Counted from the first letter of the stretch, positions 44,484-58,775 are shown. The stretch is 64,000 nt of DNA from Pontederia crassipes (GCA_030549335.1 JAUKPH010000018.1:1364001-1428000); one strand, 5' to 3'. The notes: generated by a model not told the origin, from the letters alone. A program made the numbers and translations.

Positions 44484-47400
44484 TCATGTTACTCGCTTTG
44501 CCTTGGAAACACCTTGCTTGCACACTCCAGACGACATACGTCATATCATGCATGATTTCAATTTATCCATATTTGCATGCTTACGTATTTGGCCAATTGC
44601 ATCACAAATACCATGTAGCACCATTGAATCTTCCTCTCGTCCTCATATTTCTCAATTCTAAGTCAGCTGCTTTCCTAGTCGTGGTTCGACGAACCACATA
44701 ACAATTTTAGCCTTTGAGTATCTCGCTAAAGTAACAACACTAACTCATTACTTTAAAATATAGTCAAGAGTCTAAGGGTAATCTCCGGACTTGTTCAGTC
44801 CTTAAAGACTCACACTCTGACGAAGAACTATAAAATATTCGCCAAGTCTTAGGGTCGACTTAGCATACTAGGTCCATAACCAAGTACTGCGGTGGAGACT
44901 CTCACTGAAAGAATGTATGTCATAAACTCATAACATCGCACATATTAGAGCCCAGATGTCTACCCATGACATCTAACTTGAGTCCTCCCACTAGTCGCCC
45001 AAGGATTAACGCCACGAGGTCTCACATCTAGCTTCTTTTATTAGACTACACAGAGTTTTATATAAACTCGTGTCATCCTCCCGAACATATCAGGGCGATC
45101 TTAGATCATATATCTGGATCTACATCATTTCATCTTCGCTTGCTATACACTAAGCGCCGAGGCGATTATCCGTGTGATTGATAATATCGTGCCTGGTTTG
45201 ACATACTCTACACGTATTATCAAAAATATTAACTAGCTCTAGAATAAAATTTAACATAATTTTATTCATCACAAGAAGATATAGAATACATCACCGCATA
45301 AACTTTGCGCATATTAATGTGTCAGACGAAAATGCTTAGTACGTATCACATACTTACACATGTATTCATCAACCGTATCTTCTTCACATTGTCAAGACAT
45401 ACTAGACAATTAATGAATTTCCCCTATAATGGTCTATCATTTTATCAAGCAATAGTGACATACATATTGCAACAAAGGACATACTTGACCATTGCAATAC
45501 AGGAGTAAAATAATTTACTTAACCAGAGGGTTTCATACCATCATTGAGTATAACACAAACTCAATTTTCATAGTTTACTACTTTATATATAGTTTTGCTT
45601 TAGCTAAACTTTGCAATATGTCATTCTATAACATGAAGACATAATTGAAGATAAACTTTTGTTCGTTAATATCGCCCTCTTAATATGCGCCTATTTTATT
45701 AGGCAAATTTATAACTCAATCTCCATCGTAACGCAAAACGATAGTCAACATGCCCCTAAGGTGTCTCATTATTCTCTAAATCGTCATTCAATATAGGCGC
45801 CCTGTATAAATATGTAAATTTTTCATTTGACCATTGACACAAATATCAGACTGCTCAACTTATTGTGCATGTCTGATCACTGACCATATTTACAGAAGGA
45901 CATCTCTTTTTGTTACTTATAAAGTCTTAGAAAAAATTATGAGATTTAAAATTATTTTTTTAATAAGGATACCGGTGAGTATAGAGTTTCTTGTAGAATG
46001 TTCAATTCATCTCTATGATAGACGACTCTTGCTACAAAGCAATAAATTTACTTAAACAATTCTTATTTAAATTTCACATCTGGTGTGAATAACTGTCTCA
46101 CCAATGTCATTTCTATAGAAAGACATTAAATTCTTCATTAATAGAAGAAATTTCTTATTACTTCTAGCTATACATAATATTGTTTCACATATAATGTCAT
46201 GATGACATATTTATCCATAAAAATAGATATACACATAATGATATTTATATCATTATTTAGATGAATACTAAATCCATAAATGGGTCATCGCAAACTACAT
46301 ATTGCGCTCAATCTTTTACATTTAAGCATTCAAATAGCTTAAAGTTTCATCTAATACGTCTATGAATCAATAGCTAAACTTTTGACGAACGAGAGAAAAA
46401 ACATAATAATTTCTCTAAAGTCAGCACTCCTTCAGTGACTATTGCTTTTCGTCACTTTTAAATATCATATCAACCATGTTGACTTATTTCGAGGCTTGAT
46501 GGATGATTTAACAAGACATGGACTTGATTTTCTTTTTTATACTCTCAATGTGTTGCATTATCCATTTTCTTTATCTAGACCGAGAGAGTCTCCATCACTT
46601 ATTTTAGGCTCATGTTCATTTCATATAGTCATTCGATATTGACAACGTGAAACACAACTCATATGTGTCAATAAATGAATATTAATCGTGAGTTGACTGT
46701 GAATTGTTCTCACTCGGAGTGAGGTGTGGGAAGTGAATATGGACAAACCACAAATCAATCCGCATATATTGTCAACTCTGAATCTTCAATAAAGATGTTA
46801 CTTAATCTCGTTCAACCAAGAAAATATAACATGAATGTCACATCTCTACTTGATATTTTAGTAACATTTAGGCAGCATTAATAATAATATTTCAAATATG
46901 ACATTGGAATTTTATATGTACCACACATTTAAGTAGATTATGGTTTCATCATATCCGCAACACTTATAAGTGTGAAATATAGTTAGTCACATAACTATAT
47001 TATTTTCATCACTAGACTATTTGAATAAGTCTTAACCATTTCGCATTATCAATTTAGTCAGCAAGGCATTAATCTTGTGATATAATTGAATCTCCATTTA
47101 AGTTCATGAATATGTAGAAAATTATTCATGTTACCAACTTAGATAAATCAGATGTATGATTTATAATGTGAAAATGTGACGAAAGAAACCATATAAAACC
47201 TTAGACATTCAATATAAATGGAAAAATTTTCTGTTCATAAATGATTTTCATATTTTCTTGTCAATTAGACATTGTCACAAAAGTAGGCAAAAATAATTTT
47301 AGTGAGAAAAAATATTCTCAAACTAGTCTATATTTATATTACCTCAAAAAATATCACAATTTGATTAGCCAAAACTTTTGGCATACTTATTTACGTTACA

Positions 47401-50400
47401 TATGATATAAGTATTCAACTTGAATACTCAAAGTAATCAAGACATAGAAAATCATTTTTCAAAAAATTTTCCAAAAGGAATTGCATTAAATACAAAATTT
47501 AATGATAAACACTAATACACAGCTACGTTTGTCTAAAATATCAAATGTAGATACTATACACATATCCACTTTAAAATAGTAGTATAGTAGGACAATGAGA
47601 TAAAAAGATTATCTATTGCAAAAGAAAATTTTGCAAGTCAATCTTCTTAACCCTCACTTTCATGTTGTTTCCAACTTTGTCCTTTGGCTTGAATGGCTAA
47701 GTCATGCAAAGAATTTATTATTCTTTAACTACACGATAAGTTGTTCCAACAATCTCAGTCCACAAAAGACGAGTTTCAACAGTGAAACAACATTATTATT
47801 TAACAAAACTACCATACGATTATATCAATATTTTTTTACTCAATACAATCACGAGCGAAAATTATCGTATTTGCCACAAGTGTAGCACATTGTTTTGCAT
47901 ATATTAACTTGCCATCATGCTTCTCACATCGATGTGAATAGCATTAGCCTTTTTTAGTATCTATACATTATTCATTGGACTATGATATCTGTCGAATACT
48001 TGCAGCAATTTTCTTATTTTGACATGAACAACATATGTCATAATTCAAGATGATATATGTTCTTCAAAGAAATGTCGAAATCTTTGATATTTTCACTAAA
48101 CATATAATATGTAAGCAAGCTTACTATACTTATTACAAATAAGTATCATGTGGTCATTCTAAGAAATATGACCTAGATTCTCTAACTCATTTGTCAAGTT
48201 TATCATCACATACAGATATATAATATGTGTTGAAGAAAAACTTATGTAAGAGTTATTATTTTCTTGATGATATTGTTACATTGAGAATCATGATAGTGAC
48301 CGTGTTCGACGGAGATCATTTTTTGTCATGTGTCACTTTTTATATGTTCCTTTTGACTTTGTCCTATTGCAAAGACCCCTTTTTTGTCATTTATGTATGG
48401 TCAAACATATGTAAAGGAAATGAGTTAGTTTTTGTCTTCTTGTCGCATATATTCAAAAAAAATGACATAATAATATTTTTAAAACAATGACATCGAGATA
48501 GTCGCTATGCTCTCACTCATTTCCCACTATCTAAAAAAGTAATTATCATTCATTAAAAATAATATGTTGCGCCAAGGTATACCATTCTAATCATTTTCGA
48601 AAACAAACATTCAAAATCGTCTAAAAAATATATGATGTGATTAATATACTATTTTAAAAAAATGTGGTCAGGACAATCAGGGTTCTGTGATGGGAGCTCT
48701 TCCTTACATTTGTTAGGTGCCAATTAGAAAACCATCACCCCTTCGCCTTGTCACCACAATAATTGAAAAAATGTCATCACGCCATGTAAACATAATAATT
48801 CTTGGATACTGCATTAACAGTACACCAAGTAAGTTCACAGAGAAAGAGGGTACTGAATTTTTCACTAATAATCTCTTTCCAGTACTTTCCTAGATATGCA
48901 CATGTCACGCACCGCTGAACAAAAATTATTATCATGATCATCATACAAATTAGATGCCTTAATCCTATTTGGACTACTTATGTTTCATTATTTCAAACTT
49001 ATTTCATCCTAAGTTTCATTAAACATATCACATTCATAATTCACAAATATTTATGCATTCAAAGTAAACATTACATAAATTATATGAATGTATATTATGC
49101 ACACAAATCATATAATTCATTTACATATAAATGAATATTATTTGTCACACTCATATAATTAACATAAACATGATAATAGACATACAAATAATCACACAAT
49201 TATTATCACGTCTAACTCTACATTTATGTCACATAATTCTTAATCATGTAGATAAATTCATATCATACATATCTTGTTAATTAAAAATTTATTGCATCAA
49301 TTTTCATGTGTAACAAAAAAACATATATGCACATATGCCTATTCATAAAGAAATATAAATTGTCATAATTAATGTGCATATTTCACATGAAAATGTGACA
49401 AAAATAAAATGTGCATAATTTAATATATCTATGTGAATTAATGACTCACATATTCATATAACATATATTATGCCTAATAATCAAATGTCATTATGCACAT
49501 ATTCTTTCGTAAAGAAAATAAATTCCTTTTTGTATAGTTCAATTCACAAATGAACTAATAATGTGCAAATATTTATTATCATGTCAATTTACATAAGTGT
49601 CACACTTAAATACACTTTAAGTAAATATAACATAATTATGTGCATGAATATCTAATTTATATGGAAATTCAATTTAAATGTGACATAATACACTTAAAAC
49701 ATATCATGTAATAACATATATGCATGAATTGTTACTTAAATTCACATAATCTTATATAATGTATGACAAAATAACATGACTATTTCATGTACTAATAAAT
49801 ATGCATAATACCACTAATATGCATAAGACAAGTGTCATACAATATTCAGAAAATTTATTCTAAAAATTTTCTTATTAACATTACATGATCACTTCTTTTA
49901 TAAAACAATTTCCATTTTCACATAATTATATAAAAATACAGAATTTCATAATCAAACATAATCTTATTATTTCGTATTAAAACTAACTAAGTACATATCA
50001 CTAGTCACTTATACTTAGAATTAAATGTGACATGATAACTAACATACATATTAAATTATATGAAATTCACATAATTACAAGGCATATTGTACAAAATAAC
50101 ATATGCATAAATACTAAATGTGCATATTAAATATTCTGGAACTTGAAGAAAATTATTCATAATTTTCTAAGCAATAAAATGACAAATATTCTAATTTATC
50201 ATAATATATTTATCATGACATAAAGACGTAAAAAATGTATCGTAACAAAAAATGCATACAATTATGTCACAAATATATCATACATTTATCAGAAAAAATT
50301 TCAGAATTTTCTAAGGTCAAAAACACATATTTCTCATTTTTTTCTATATTTTCCCGAGTTTGTTCTAAATCTAATTTTCAAAAAAAATAATAAAGGTTCA

Positions 50401-50404
50401 ATTT
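44484..50404 (-). other. LARD-1 interior, non-coding
   Basis: AT-rich throughout. The only open frames are short and scattered over both strands. From about 48900 to 50300 the sequence is dominated by recurring words such as ATGTGACATAA, ATGCACATAT and TCACATAATT in loose order. I found no protein-like stretch and no structured RNA that I can name. Confidence 0.75.
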
Positions 50405-50700
50405 GGCCACTTCCGGCACAAATCGCGCAGCAGGTCATTGGCCCGCGCCTATCGTGCCAGCCTACGCAGCGGGCCGTTGCCCGCGTGCGCCGCGCATCGG
50501 GCCACTGACCAGCACACATTGCGCTATGCAAGTGCCGCGCAGCGGGCCATGGCCCGCGCGCTGAATCAGGCGGCGGTGTGCAGCGGGTCGAAGCCCGGGT
50601 GTGCGTCGCGCTTTGTGGTGGCGCGCAGCAGGCCGAGGCTCCTGTGCGTGCCACGACAAATAGTGCCGCACAGCGGGTCATAGGCTTGTGCGCACTGTAG
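50405..50700 (-). repeat. GC-rich hairpin tandem repeat next to the primer-binding site, LARD-1 copy
   Basis: About six units of 40-45 bp, each built around CGCGCAGCGGGCC, a short spacer and GGCCCGCG, so each unit can fold on itself. GC content is above 60% in an otherwise strongly AT-rich element. It starts about 210 bp from the 5' LTR, that is, in the transcript leader. The LARD-2 counterpart is at 58115-58515. Confidence 0.88.
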
Positions 50701-50912
50701 CAACATTTTTTTCCTTTTTGATTTCTGAACGGTGACATTTTTTTAAATTCAGGAAAATAATTAAAATTAGTGTACAATAATTCAGGGCGAATTTGTACGA
50801 AAAATGACAATAAAAAATATTTTGTTCTGCGATTATGGTTCTATAACCGAAGGCGCAAACATTGCACAATCCAATAAATAAACGAGAAAAGTCATTTTGA
50901 CTATATACCAAT

Positions 50913-51276
50913 TGAAGGAATTGGTAATAAATAATAGAAGTATTTTAGAATATCACAGCAGAAGAAGAATTACCGAAGCTTTTCTACATTGTTTCTGTAC
51001 TGTAATCGGAAAAATCGATCACAAGGAATGACACAATCCAAAGTACCTGGATATCATCGGAATGCACAAAGATATTGGCAATCGGATAGTGAACATGGTA
51101 CAGCCTATATGCACCGTGTGCAACATCACTCACGTACACTAAAAAGACCAAATGTCTTCTATTTATAGGTGCTAAGTATATAGTTAATATAACCACATTC
51201 ATGTAGTTAATGTAACTAATTACTATAATCACATGTATGGCCCAATTATTGGCGTACGTACTGCACATGTCCAACA
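50913..51276 (-). repeat. LARD-1 5' LTR (364 bp)
   Basis: On the minus strand it begins TGTTGGACATGTG and ends ACCAATTCCTTCA, with TATA box CTATAAATAG at 51160-51169. The U3 part differs from LARD-2, although the last bases are shared, so the two copies belong to different LTR subfamilies with a common interior. Confidence 0.88.
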
Positions 51277-51591
51277 ATTGTGAACTACCAAACTGGTACT
51301 ATGTGATGTAATAGACGTACATATTTTTACCATCTAACCGTCTATATTATTTCTACAAGGAACCGAAACTAAATGGAAATGATCTTACATGATATCAGAA
51401 ACCATACCGGAAAAAAATACCAAAAACAACGCGACCAGAGCTCCCAATGCAAAACAGAGTGCTATCACTGCTCCTTCCCTATTACATACCTGTCAAATTC
51501 GAACTCCCCAAATATCGACTGGATTCCTTCTATGACAGCAAACAAACAAACGTGAGCAATAAAGCAAAACTAAAGCATAAAAAATCTGAAC
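51277..51591. other. Unassigned DNA between LARD-1 and copia-2
   Basis: About 315 bp, moderately AT-rich, with a short open frame only. Nothing recognised. Confidence 0.5.
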
Positions 51592-51702
51592 CGTTACGAA
51601 AAGAGAGAGAGGAATCACATGAACACATAAGAATACGAAAATTTACGAAGTTCATCCTAAATCGAAATACGTCCTCGGAAAACGGTGGCTCTCTTTGTTA
51701 TG
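51592..51702 (-). repeat. copia-2 3' LTR, distal part
   Basis: Complement of the last 110 bp of the copia LTR (compare 11207-11318): GTTACGAAAAGAG at the left and GGTGGCTCTCTTTGTTATG at the right, where LARD-2 is inserted. The other part is at 59213-59403. Confidence 0.88.
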
Positions 51703-52117
51703 TGAAGGAATTGGTACATATAATAATCAGAAATATTATCGGAATACCTCGCAACGGAAGACGGATCACCAAAGTCTTTTCTACGTTGTTTCTGTATTGT
51801 TGTCGAGAACTCGATCACATGACGGAAGGAGAACACAGTACCACAATTCAAGAACCAGTTTGGACGACGTCGAAATCATGGCAGCCTTCGGTGTGCATCC
51901 GACAGCATGGTGGCCTCGGATAATCACGCTCACGGATAGGAAAGAATGCGGCAGCCTATCGGCGCGTGTCGGACTGCATTATCAACACATATGAAGTTTC
52001 AACTTCATATATATCTTATATGCAGTTTACCAAACTGCATGGCACATGCATGCAACCGCAACCATGTGGTTGCTTCATGCGTGACAATAGCCCATTAAGG
52101 CGCTCACGTGTCCAACA
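51703..52117 (-). repeat. LARD-2 3' LTR (415 bp)
   Basis: Minus strand: TGTTGGACACGTGAGC... to ...ACCAATTCCTTCA. A TATA-like ATATATATGA lies near 52012. It contains a perfect inverted pair ACATATGAAGTT / AACTTCATAT near 51988-52012. Confidence 0.92.
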
Positions 52118-52224
52118 TTCTCTCACTCGTACATAATGGGCTTTTATTCATATTTGATTCCAGTAAATGTCCGTTATGGTAAATAAATCGTGCGACCCAC
52201 GAGTACATTCACAACTTGAAGAGA

Positions 52225-52449
52225 ACTATGACCTGTTAGGGATACATAGTCACTCAACCATTTGAGAGCATATACTATGACCTGTTAGGGATACATAGTT
52301 GCTCGATCAATTTGAGAGCCAAAAGTTATGACCACATAACTGCTCAATCAACATATGAGCGCATGCTATAACGTGTTATCGTTATATAGCTACTCAATTA
52401 TCATGTGAGCCAATACTATGATTTATCAATAATGCATAGTCGCTCAAAC
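52225..52449. repeat. 48-bp stem-loop tandem repeat, LARD-2 copy
   Basis: Five units; the first two share ACTATGACCTGTTAGGGATA then CATAGT, with arms ACTATG/CATAGT. The same position relative to the 3' LTR as in LARD-1. Confidence 0.88.
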
Positions 52450-55400
52450 ATCCATGTTACTCGCTTTGCCTTAGAAACACCTTGCTTGCACACTCCAGAC
52501 GACACATGTTTTATCATGCATGATTTCGATTTATTCGTATTTGTATGCTTACGTATTTGGCCAATTGCATCACAAATACCATGCAGCACCAGTGAATCTT
52601 CCTCTCGTCCTCATATTTCTCAGTTCTAAGTCAGCTGCTTTCCTAGTCGTGGCTCGACAGGCCGCATACAATTTTAACCTTTGAGTACCTCGTCAAAGTA
52701 GCAACACTAACCTATTACTTTGAAATATAGTCAAGAGTCTAAGGGCAATCTCTGGACTTGTTCAGTCCTCAAATACTCACACTCTGATGAAAAATTATAA
52801 AATATTCGTCAAGTCTTAGGGTCGACTTAGCATACGAGGTTCATAACCAAGTACTGCGATGGAGACTCCCACTGAAGGAGTGTATGGCATAAACTCATAA
52901 CACCGCACAGACTGAAGTCCAGACGTCTACCCATGATGCCTGACTTGAGTCCTCCCACTAGTCGCCCAAGAATTGGCGTCGTGAGGTCTCACATCTGGCT
53001 TCTCTTATCAGGCTACACAGAGTTATATATAAACTCGTGTCATCCTCCCGAACATATCAGGGCGATCTTAGATCATATATATATATATGGATCTAAATCA
53101 TTTCATCTCCGCTCTCTATACACTAAGCGCCGAGGCAATTATCCGTGTGATTGATAATTTCATGCCTGATTGACATACTCTACATGCATTGTAAAAAACA
53201 TTAACTAACTCTAGAATAAAATTTAACATAATTTTATTCATCACAAGAAGATATAGAATACATCATCGCGTAAGCTTTGCGCATGTTAATGCGTCAGTCA
53301 AACATACTTACACATGTATTCATCAGCTGTATCTTAACACTGTCAGGACATACTAGACATTAATGTATTTTTCCCTATAATGGTCCATCCTTTTATCAAG
53401 CAATAATGACATACATATTGCAACAAATGCCATACTTGACCATTGTCAACACAAGAGTAAAAAGAAAATTTACTTAACCAGATGGCTTTCATATCATCAT
53501 TGAGTATAACACAAACTCAATTTTCATAGTTGACTACTTTATATAGTTTTGCTTTAGCTAAACTTTGCAACAATGTCATTCTATAACATGAAGACATAAT
53601 TGGAGATAGATTTTTGCTTGTTAATATCGCCATCCTAAGAGGCGTCTATTTGATAAGCTAATCTATAGCTTCATCTCCATTATAGTGCAAAACAAGAGTC
53701 AACATGCCCATAAGGTATTATATTATTCTTTTAATCGCCATCCAACATAGGCGTCCTGCATTAATATGTAATTTTTCATTTGACCAATGACACAAATATC
53801 AGACTGTTCAACTTATTGTGCATGTCTGATCATTGACCATATTTACAAAAGGACATTTCCTTATTAGAGTCATAGAGAAAATCACGAGATTCAAAATTAA
53901 CTCTTTTAATAAGGGTAACGATGAGTGTACAGTTTCTCGTGGAATGTTCAATTCGTCTTTATAACAGACGACTCTTGCTACAAAGCAATAAATTTACTTG
54001 AACAATTCTTATGTAAATTTCACACCCGATGTGAATAACTGTCTCACTCATATAATTTCTATATAAAGATATTAAATTCTTCATTAATAGAAGAAATCCC
54101 TTATTACTTCTAGCTATACATAATATTGTTTCACATATAATGTCGTGATGACATATTTATCCATAAAAATGGACATACACATAATGACATTTATATCATT
54201 ATTTAGATGAACACTAAATCCATAAATGTATCATCGCAAACTACATATTGCGCTCAATACTTTTACATTCATCTAATAGTGAAACAATAGCTAGATTTTT
54301 TATGAACGAGAAAAAACATAATAATTTCTCTATAGACAGCACTCCTGTTGCGACTATTGTTTCTCGTCACTTTTAAATCTCTTATCATCCATATCGACTT
54401 ATTTCGAACGCTTACCTTTCGGCAAGACGGATGAATTTACAAGTCCCTGACTTGATTTACTTCTTTAGACTCTAATTCTTTGCATTAATCCATTTTCTTT
54501 ATTTAGGTCGAGAGAGCCTTCATCATAGCTTTTAGGCTCATGTTCATTTCATATAGTCAATTGACATTGACAATGTGAAACACAACTCATATGTTTCAAC
54601 AAATGAACATTAATCTGAGTTGACTGTGAATTGCTCCCACTTGGAGTGAGGTGTGGGAAGAGAATATGGACAAACCACAAATCAATCAGCATACATTGTC
54701 AACTCTGAATCTTCAACTTCTACAGTGAAGATGTTACTTAATCTCGTTCAGCCAAGAAAATATATGCATGAATGTCACATCTCTATTTGATATTTCAGTA
54801 ACATTTAGACAGCATTAATAACAACATTCCAAATATAACATTGGAATTTTATTTGCGCCACACACATCACTAGACTATTTGAATAAGTCTCAACCATTTT
54901 GCATTATCAAATTAGTCAGCAAGGCATTAATCTTGCGATCATATTTGAATCTCCATCTAAGTTCATAAATTTGTATAAAATAATTCATGTTAGCAACTTA
55001 GATAAATCATGTGTATGATTTACAATGCGAAAATGTGATGAAAGAAACCATATAGAATCTTAGACATTCAATACAAATGTATTATTGTAATTTTCTGTTC
55101 ATAAATGATTTTTGTATACTAAGTCAATTAGACATTGTCACAAAAATAGGCAAAAGAATTTTAGTGAGAAAGTATATTTCTCAAACTAGTCTATATTTAT
55201 ATTGCCTAAAAAATGTCACAAATTGACTAGCCAAAACTTTTGGCATACTTATTTACGTCACATATGACAAATATTCAACTTGAATACTTAAAAGTAATCA
55301 AGACAGAGAAAATCATTTTTAGAAAATTCTCGTAAAGGAATTTCATTAAATATGAAATTTAATGATAAACATGAATACACAGTTATGTTTGTCCAAATAA

Positions 55401-58114
55401 TAAATGTAGATACTATACACATATCCACTTTAAAAAAAAGTGGTATAGTAGGACAATGAGATAAAATGATTCATCTATTGCAAAAGAAAATTTTGCAAGT
55501 CATAATCTTTTTAACTCCCACTTTTCCAACTATGTCCTTTGGCTTGCAGGCTAAGTCATATAAAGAATTCATTATTTTTTAATTGCATGATAAGTTGTTC
55601 CAATAATCTCAGTCCACGAAAAGGATGAGGTTCAACAAGGAATCAACATTATCATTTAAACAAAACTACCATACGATTATACCAATATTTTTTGACTAAA
55701 TACAATCACGAGCAAAAACTATCGTATTTGCCACAAGTGTAGCACTTTGTTTTGTTTATATTAACTTTGCCATCATGCTTCCCACATCGATGCGAGTAGC
55801 GTTAGCCCTTCTTAGTACCTATACATTATTCACTGGACTATTATTTCTATCAAAAACTCGCAGCAATTTTCTTATTTTGACATGGTCAATATATATCGTA
55901 GTTGAAGATGACAAACATTCTTCAAATAAATGTCAAAATATTTGATATTTTTTCTAAACATCAAATATGTGCGGAAGCATAGTAACTATCACGTGGTCAA
56001 AAAATATGACCAAGATTCTCTAACTCAGTCATCAAGTTTATCATTACATACAGATATAGAACATATCTGTTGTTACATATGAGGAATAAGTTAGTTTTTG
56101 CATGTCTTCTTGTCGCATATATTCATAAATAATAACATAATAATATTTTTAAGGTAATGACATCGATATGGTCGCTATGCTCCCACTCATCTCCCACATC
56201 CGAAAAATAATTATTATTCATTAAAAATAATATCTTACGTCAAGGTATACTATTCTAATCATTTTGGAAAACAAACATCCAAAATCATCTAAAAATATAT
56301 GATGTGATTAACATACCATTATCAAAAAATGTGTGGCCAGGACAATCAGGGTTCTGTGATGAGAGCTCTTCCTTACATTTGTAAGGTGTCAATTAGAAAA
56401 TCATCACCCATTCGCCTTGTCATCACAATAATTGAAAAAATGTCATCACGTCATGTAAACATAACAATATTTGGAGACTGCGTTAACAGTACACCAGGTA
56501 AGTCCATGGAGAAAGAGGGTACTATATTTCCCACTAACAATCTCTTATCAGCACTTTCCTAGACATGCACATGTCACGCACCACTCAACAAAAATTATTA
56601 CCATGACCATCATACAAATTAGATGCCTGAGCCCTATTTGAACTACATATGTTTCATAATGTCAAACTTATTTCACCCTAAGTTTTATGAAACATGTGAC
56701 ATTCATAATTCACAAATATTTATGCATTCAAAGTAAACATTGCATAAATCACATATATGAATGTATATTATTGACGCAAATAATCATACAATTCATTTAC
56801 ATATAAATAAATATTATTTGTCGCACTCATATAATTAACATAAGCATGATAGTAGACATACAAATAATCACACAAATATTATGACATGTCTAAATTTACA
56901 TTTATGTCACATAAGTCTCAATCATGACATAAATTCATATCATGCATGTTTCGTTAATTAAAAAATATTGCATAAATTTTTATCATAAAAAATCATGCAA
57001 TATATTTCATGTGTAATAAAAGAAACATATATGCACATATTTCTATTCATAAAGAAATATAATCTCTCATAATTAATGTGCATATTTCACATGAAAAATG
57101 TGACAAAAATAGTTTGTGCATAACTTAATATAACTATGTGAATTAACTATGTATAAATTCACATAACACACATTATGTCTAATATGTAACATAATTTCAT
57201 ATATGCACATGTTCCATCATTAAGAATATAAATTCTTATAATATAGTCCAATTCACATAATGAACTAATAATGTGCAAATTTTAATTATCATGTCAATTT
57301 ACCTAAGTGTCACACTTAAATACATTTTAAGTAAATATAACATAATTATGTGCATGAATATCTAATTCATATGGAAATTCAATTTAAGTGTGACATACAC
57401 TTAAGACATATCATGTAATAACATATATGAATGAATTGTGACTTAAAATTCATAATCATATATAATGCATGACAAATAACATGACTATTTCATGTACCAA
57501 TAATATGTATAATGTAACTAATATGCATAAAACAAATGTCATACAATTTTCAGAAAATTTATTCAAAAAATTTTCTTATTAACATTACATGATCACTTCT
57601 TGTATAAAACAATTTCTATTTTCATATTAATTCACCACATAATTATGTAAAAATACAAAATTTCATAATCAACCATAATTAGATTATTTTGTATGAAATG
57701 AACTAAGTACATAGCACTCATACTTAGAATGAAATGTGACATGATAATTTATAAGAATATCAATTACTATTAATTACACATAGTAACATGACATAATGTG
57801 CAAAATTCATATGCATAAGTACAAAATATGAATATTAAACATTCTGAAATTTTCATAAAGTTATTCATGATGTTCTAACTCAATAATGTGCATAAATTAG
57901 GAATAATCTAATTTTCTCATATATATTTATCATGGACATAATAACATAAAAAATGCATCATAAAGAAAAATGCATAAAATTATGTCACAAATATATCACA
58001 CGTTTATCAAAAAAATTCAGAATTTTCTGAGTCAAAAAATATTTTTTTTCTCATTTTTCTATATTTTCCCAGGTTTTTCTAAATCTAATTTTCAAAAAAA
58101 AATGATACTGTTCA
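52450..58114 (-). other. LARD-2 interior, non-coding
   Basis: Collinear with LARD-1 44484-50404 (for example the stretch around 56329-56560 against 48664-48890, with ACAATCAGGGTTCTGTGATG in both). Neither copy has a frame longer than 90 codons in these parts. Confidence 0.75.
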
Positions 58115-58515
58115 AACTGGGCTGCTGATGGCCCAAAATTGCAGTAGCGGGCCTCAGGCCCATGCCCTTTGCCGGGGCATGCGCGTACGATCAGTTGCGT
58201 CGTGTAGCAGGCCGCGGCCTGCCCACACGGGCACATGTCGCGCAGCGGGCCCCTGCCCGCGCGCACGCGCACGTCTTGCGCTCAAGTGCATTGTCGGGCC
58301 AGAGGTCGCGTTGGTCCGCGCTCTTGCGCGTTATGCGTGACGTGCTGCAGCAGCAGCGGCCAGAGCCCGCGCTTGCGCGCGTTTACCGCAGCAGCGGACC
58401 AAAACCCCGCGCTCGCGCTCGTGACGCGCAGCGGGTCATGGCCCCCGCGTGGCTTGCACCCTCTGGGTGTCACGCAGCGGGCTGTGTCCCGATCGTGCGT
58501 TGCGTCGCCCATTAA
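58115..58515 (-). repeat. GC-rich hairpin tandem repeat next to the primer-binding site, LARD-2 copy
   Basis: Eight or nine units of about 40-45 bp around GCAGCGGGCC...GCCCGCG, more units than in LARD-1 and considerably diverged between the copies. Starts about 250 bp from the primer-binding site. Open frames across it in several phases are a by-product of the GC-rich composition. Confidence 0.88.
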
Positions 58516-58760
58516 GTGTTCGTCTTGCATAGTGTCACGTCAGCACATTTCAAGCTACGGTTGCATGGTTTTAAAAATTTGGAGATATTGCAGAAAGTAA
58601 TACATGTAATGCATGCATTAACAGTGAGTAACATGCAAATAACTTATCAGTCTATTGACATTTATCACCATATCACGTTAGTGATAAAACAACATAGGTC
58701 GAATAAAAAAATTTTGTTCTCACACTATTCAATTCAGACATTAAATTGAAAAGATTATTT

Positions 58761-58775
58761 GGCTCTGATACCAAT
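58761..58775 (-). other. LARD-2 primer-binding site
   Basis: Minus strand ATTGGTATCAGAGCC directly follows the 5' LTR end; complementary to initiator methionine tRNA. Confidence 0.93.

Larger units (their letters stand above)
43939..51276 (-). mobile_element. LARD-1: large non-coding LTR element, 7.3 kb
   Basis: Minus orientation. The 5' LTR is at 50913-51276, a 3'-LTR remnant at 43939-44149, and about 6.76 kb lies between. The interior is collinear with that of LARD-2 over its whole length, including indel-free stretches of tens of bases. Neither copy has a frame longer than about 160 codons or any gag, protease, RT, RNase H or integrase motif. Two decayed autonomous copies would keep at least fragments of RT in common; here the shared sequence is non-coding, so loss of coding preceded both insertions. 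That fits LARDs, which are copied by partner elements in trans. The primer-binding site is decayed (TTGGTATATAG on the minus strand). The 3' LTR has lost its outer 150 bp or so and abuts satellite DNA. Confidence 0.8.

Noticed and set aside
50334..50810. 158-codon minus frame in LARD-1
   Set aside because: Spans the same GC-rich repeat; the counterpart in LARD-2 is not conserved as a frame, so it is not a shared gene.
58128..58600. Overlapping open frames of 70-121 codons on both strands near the LARD-2 primer site
   Set aside because: They cover the GC-rich tandem repeat and are open in several phases at once; composition explains them.
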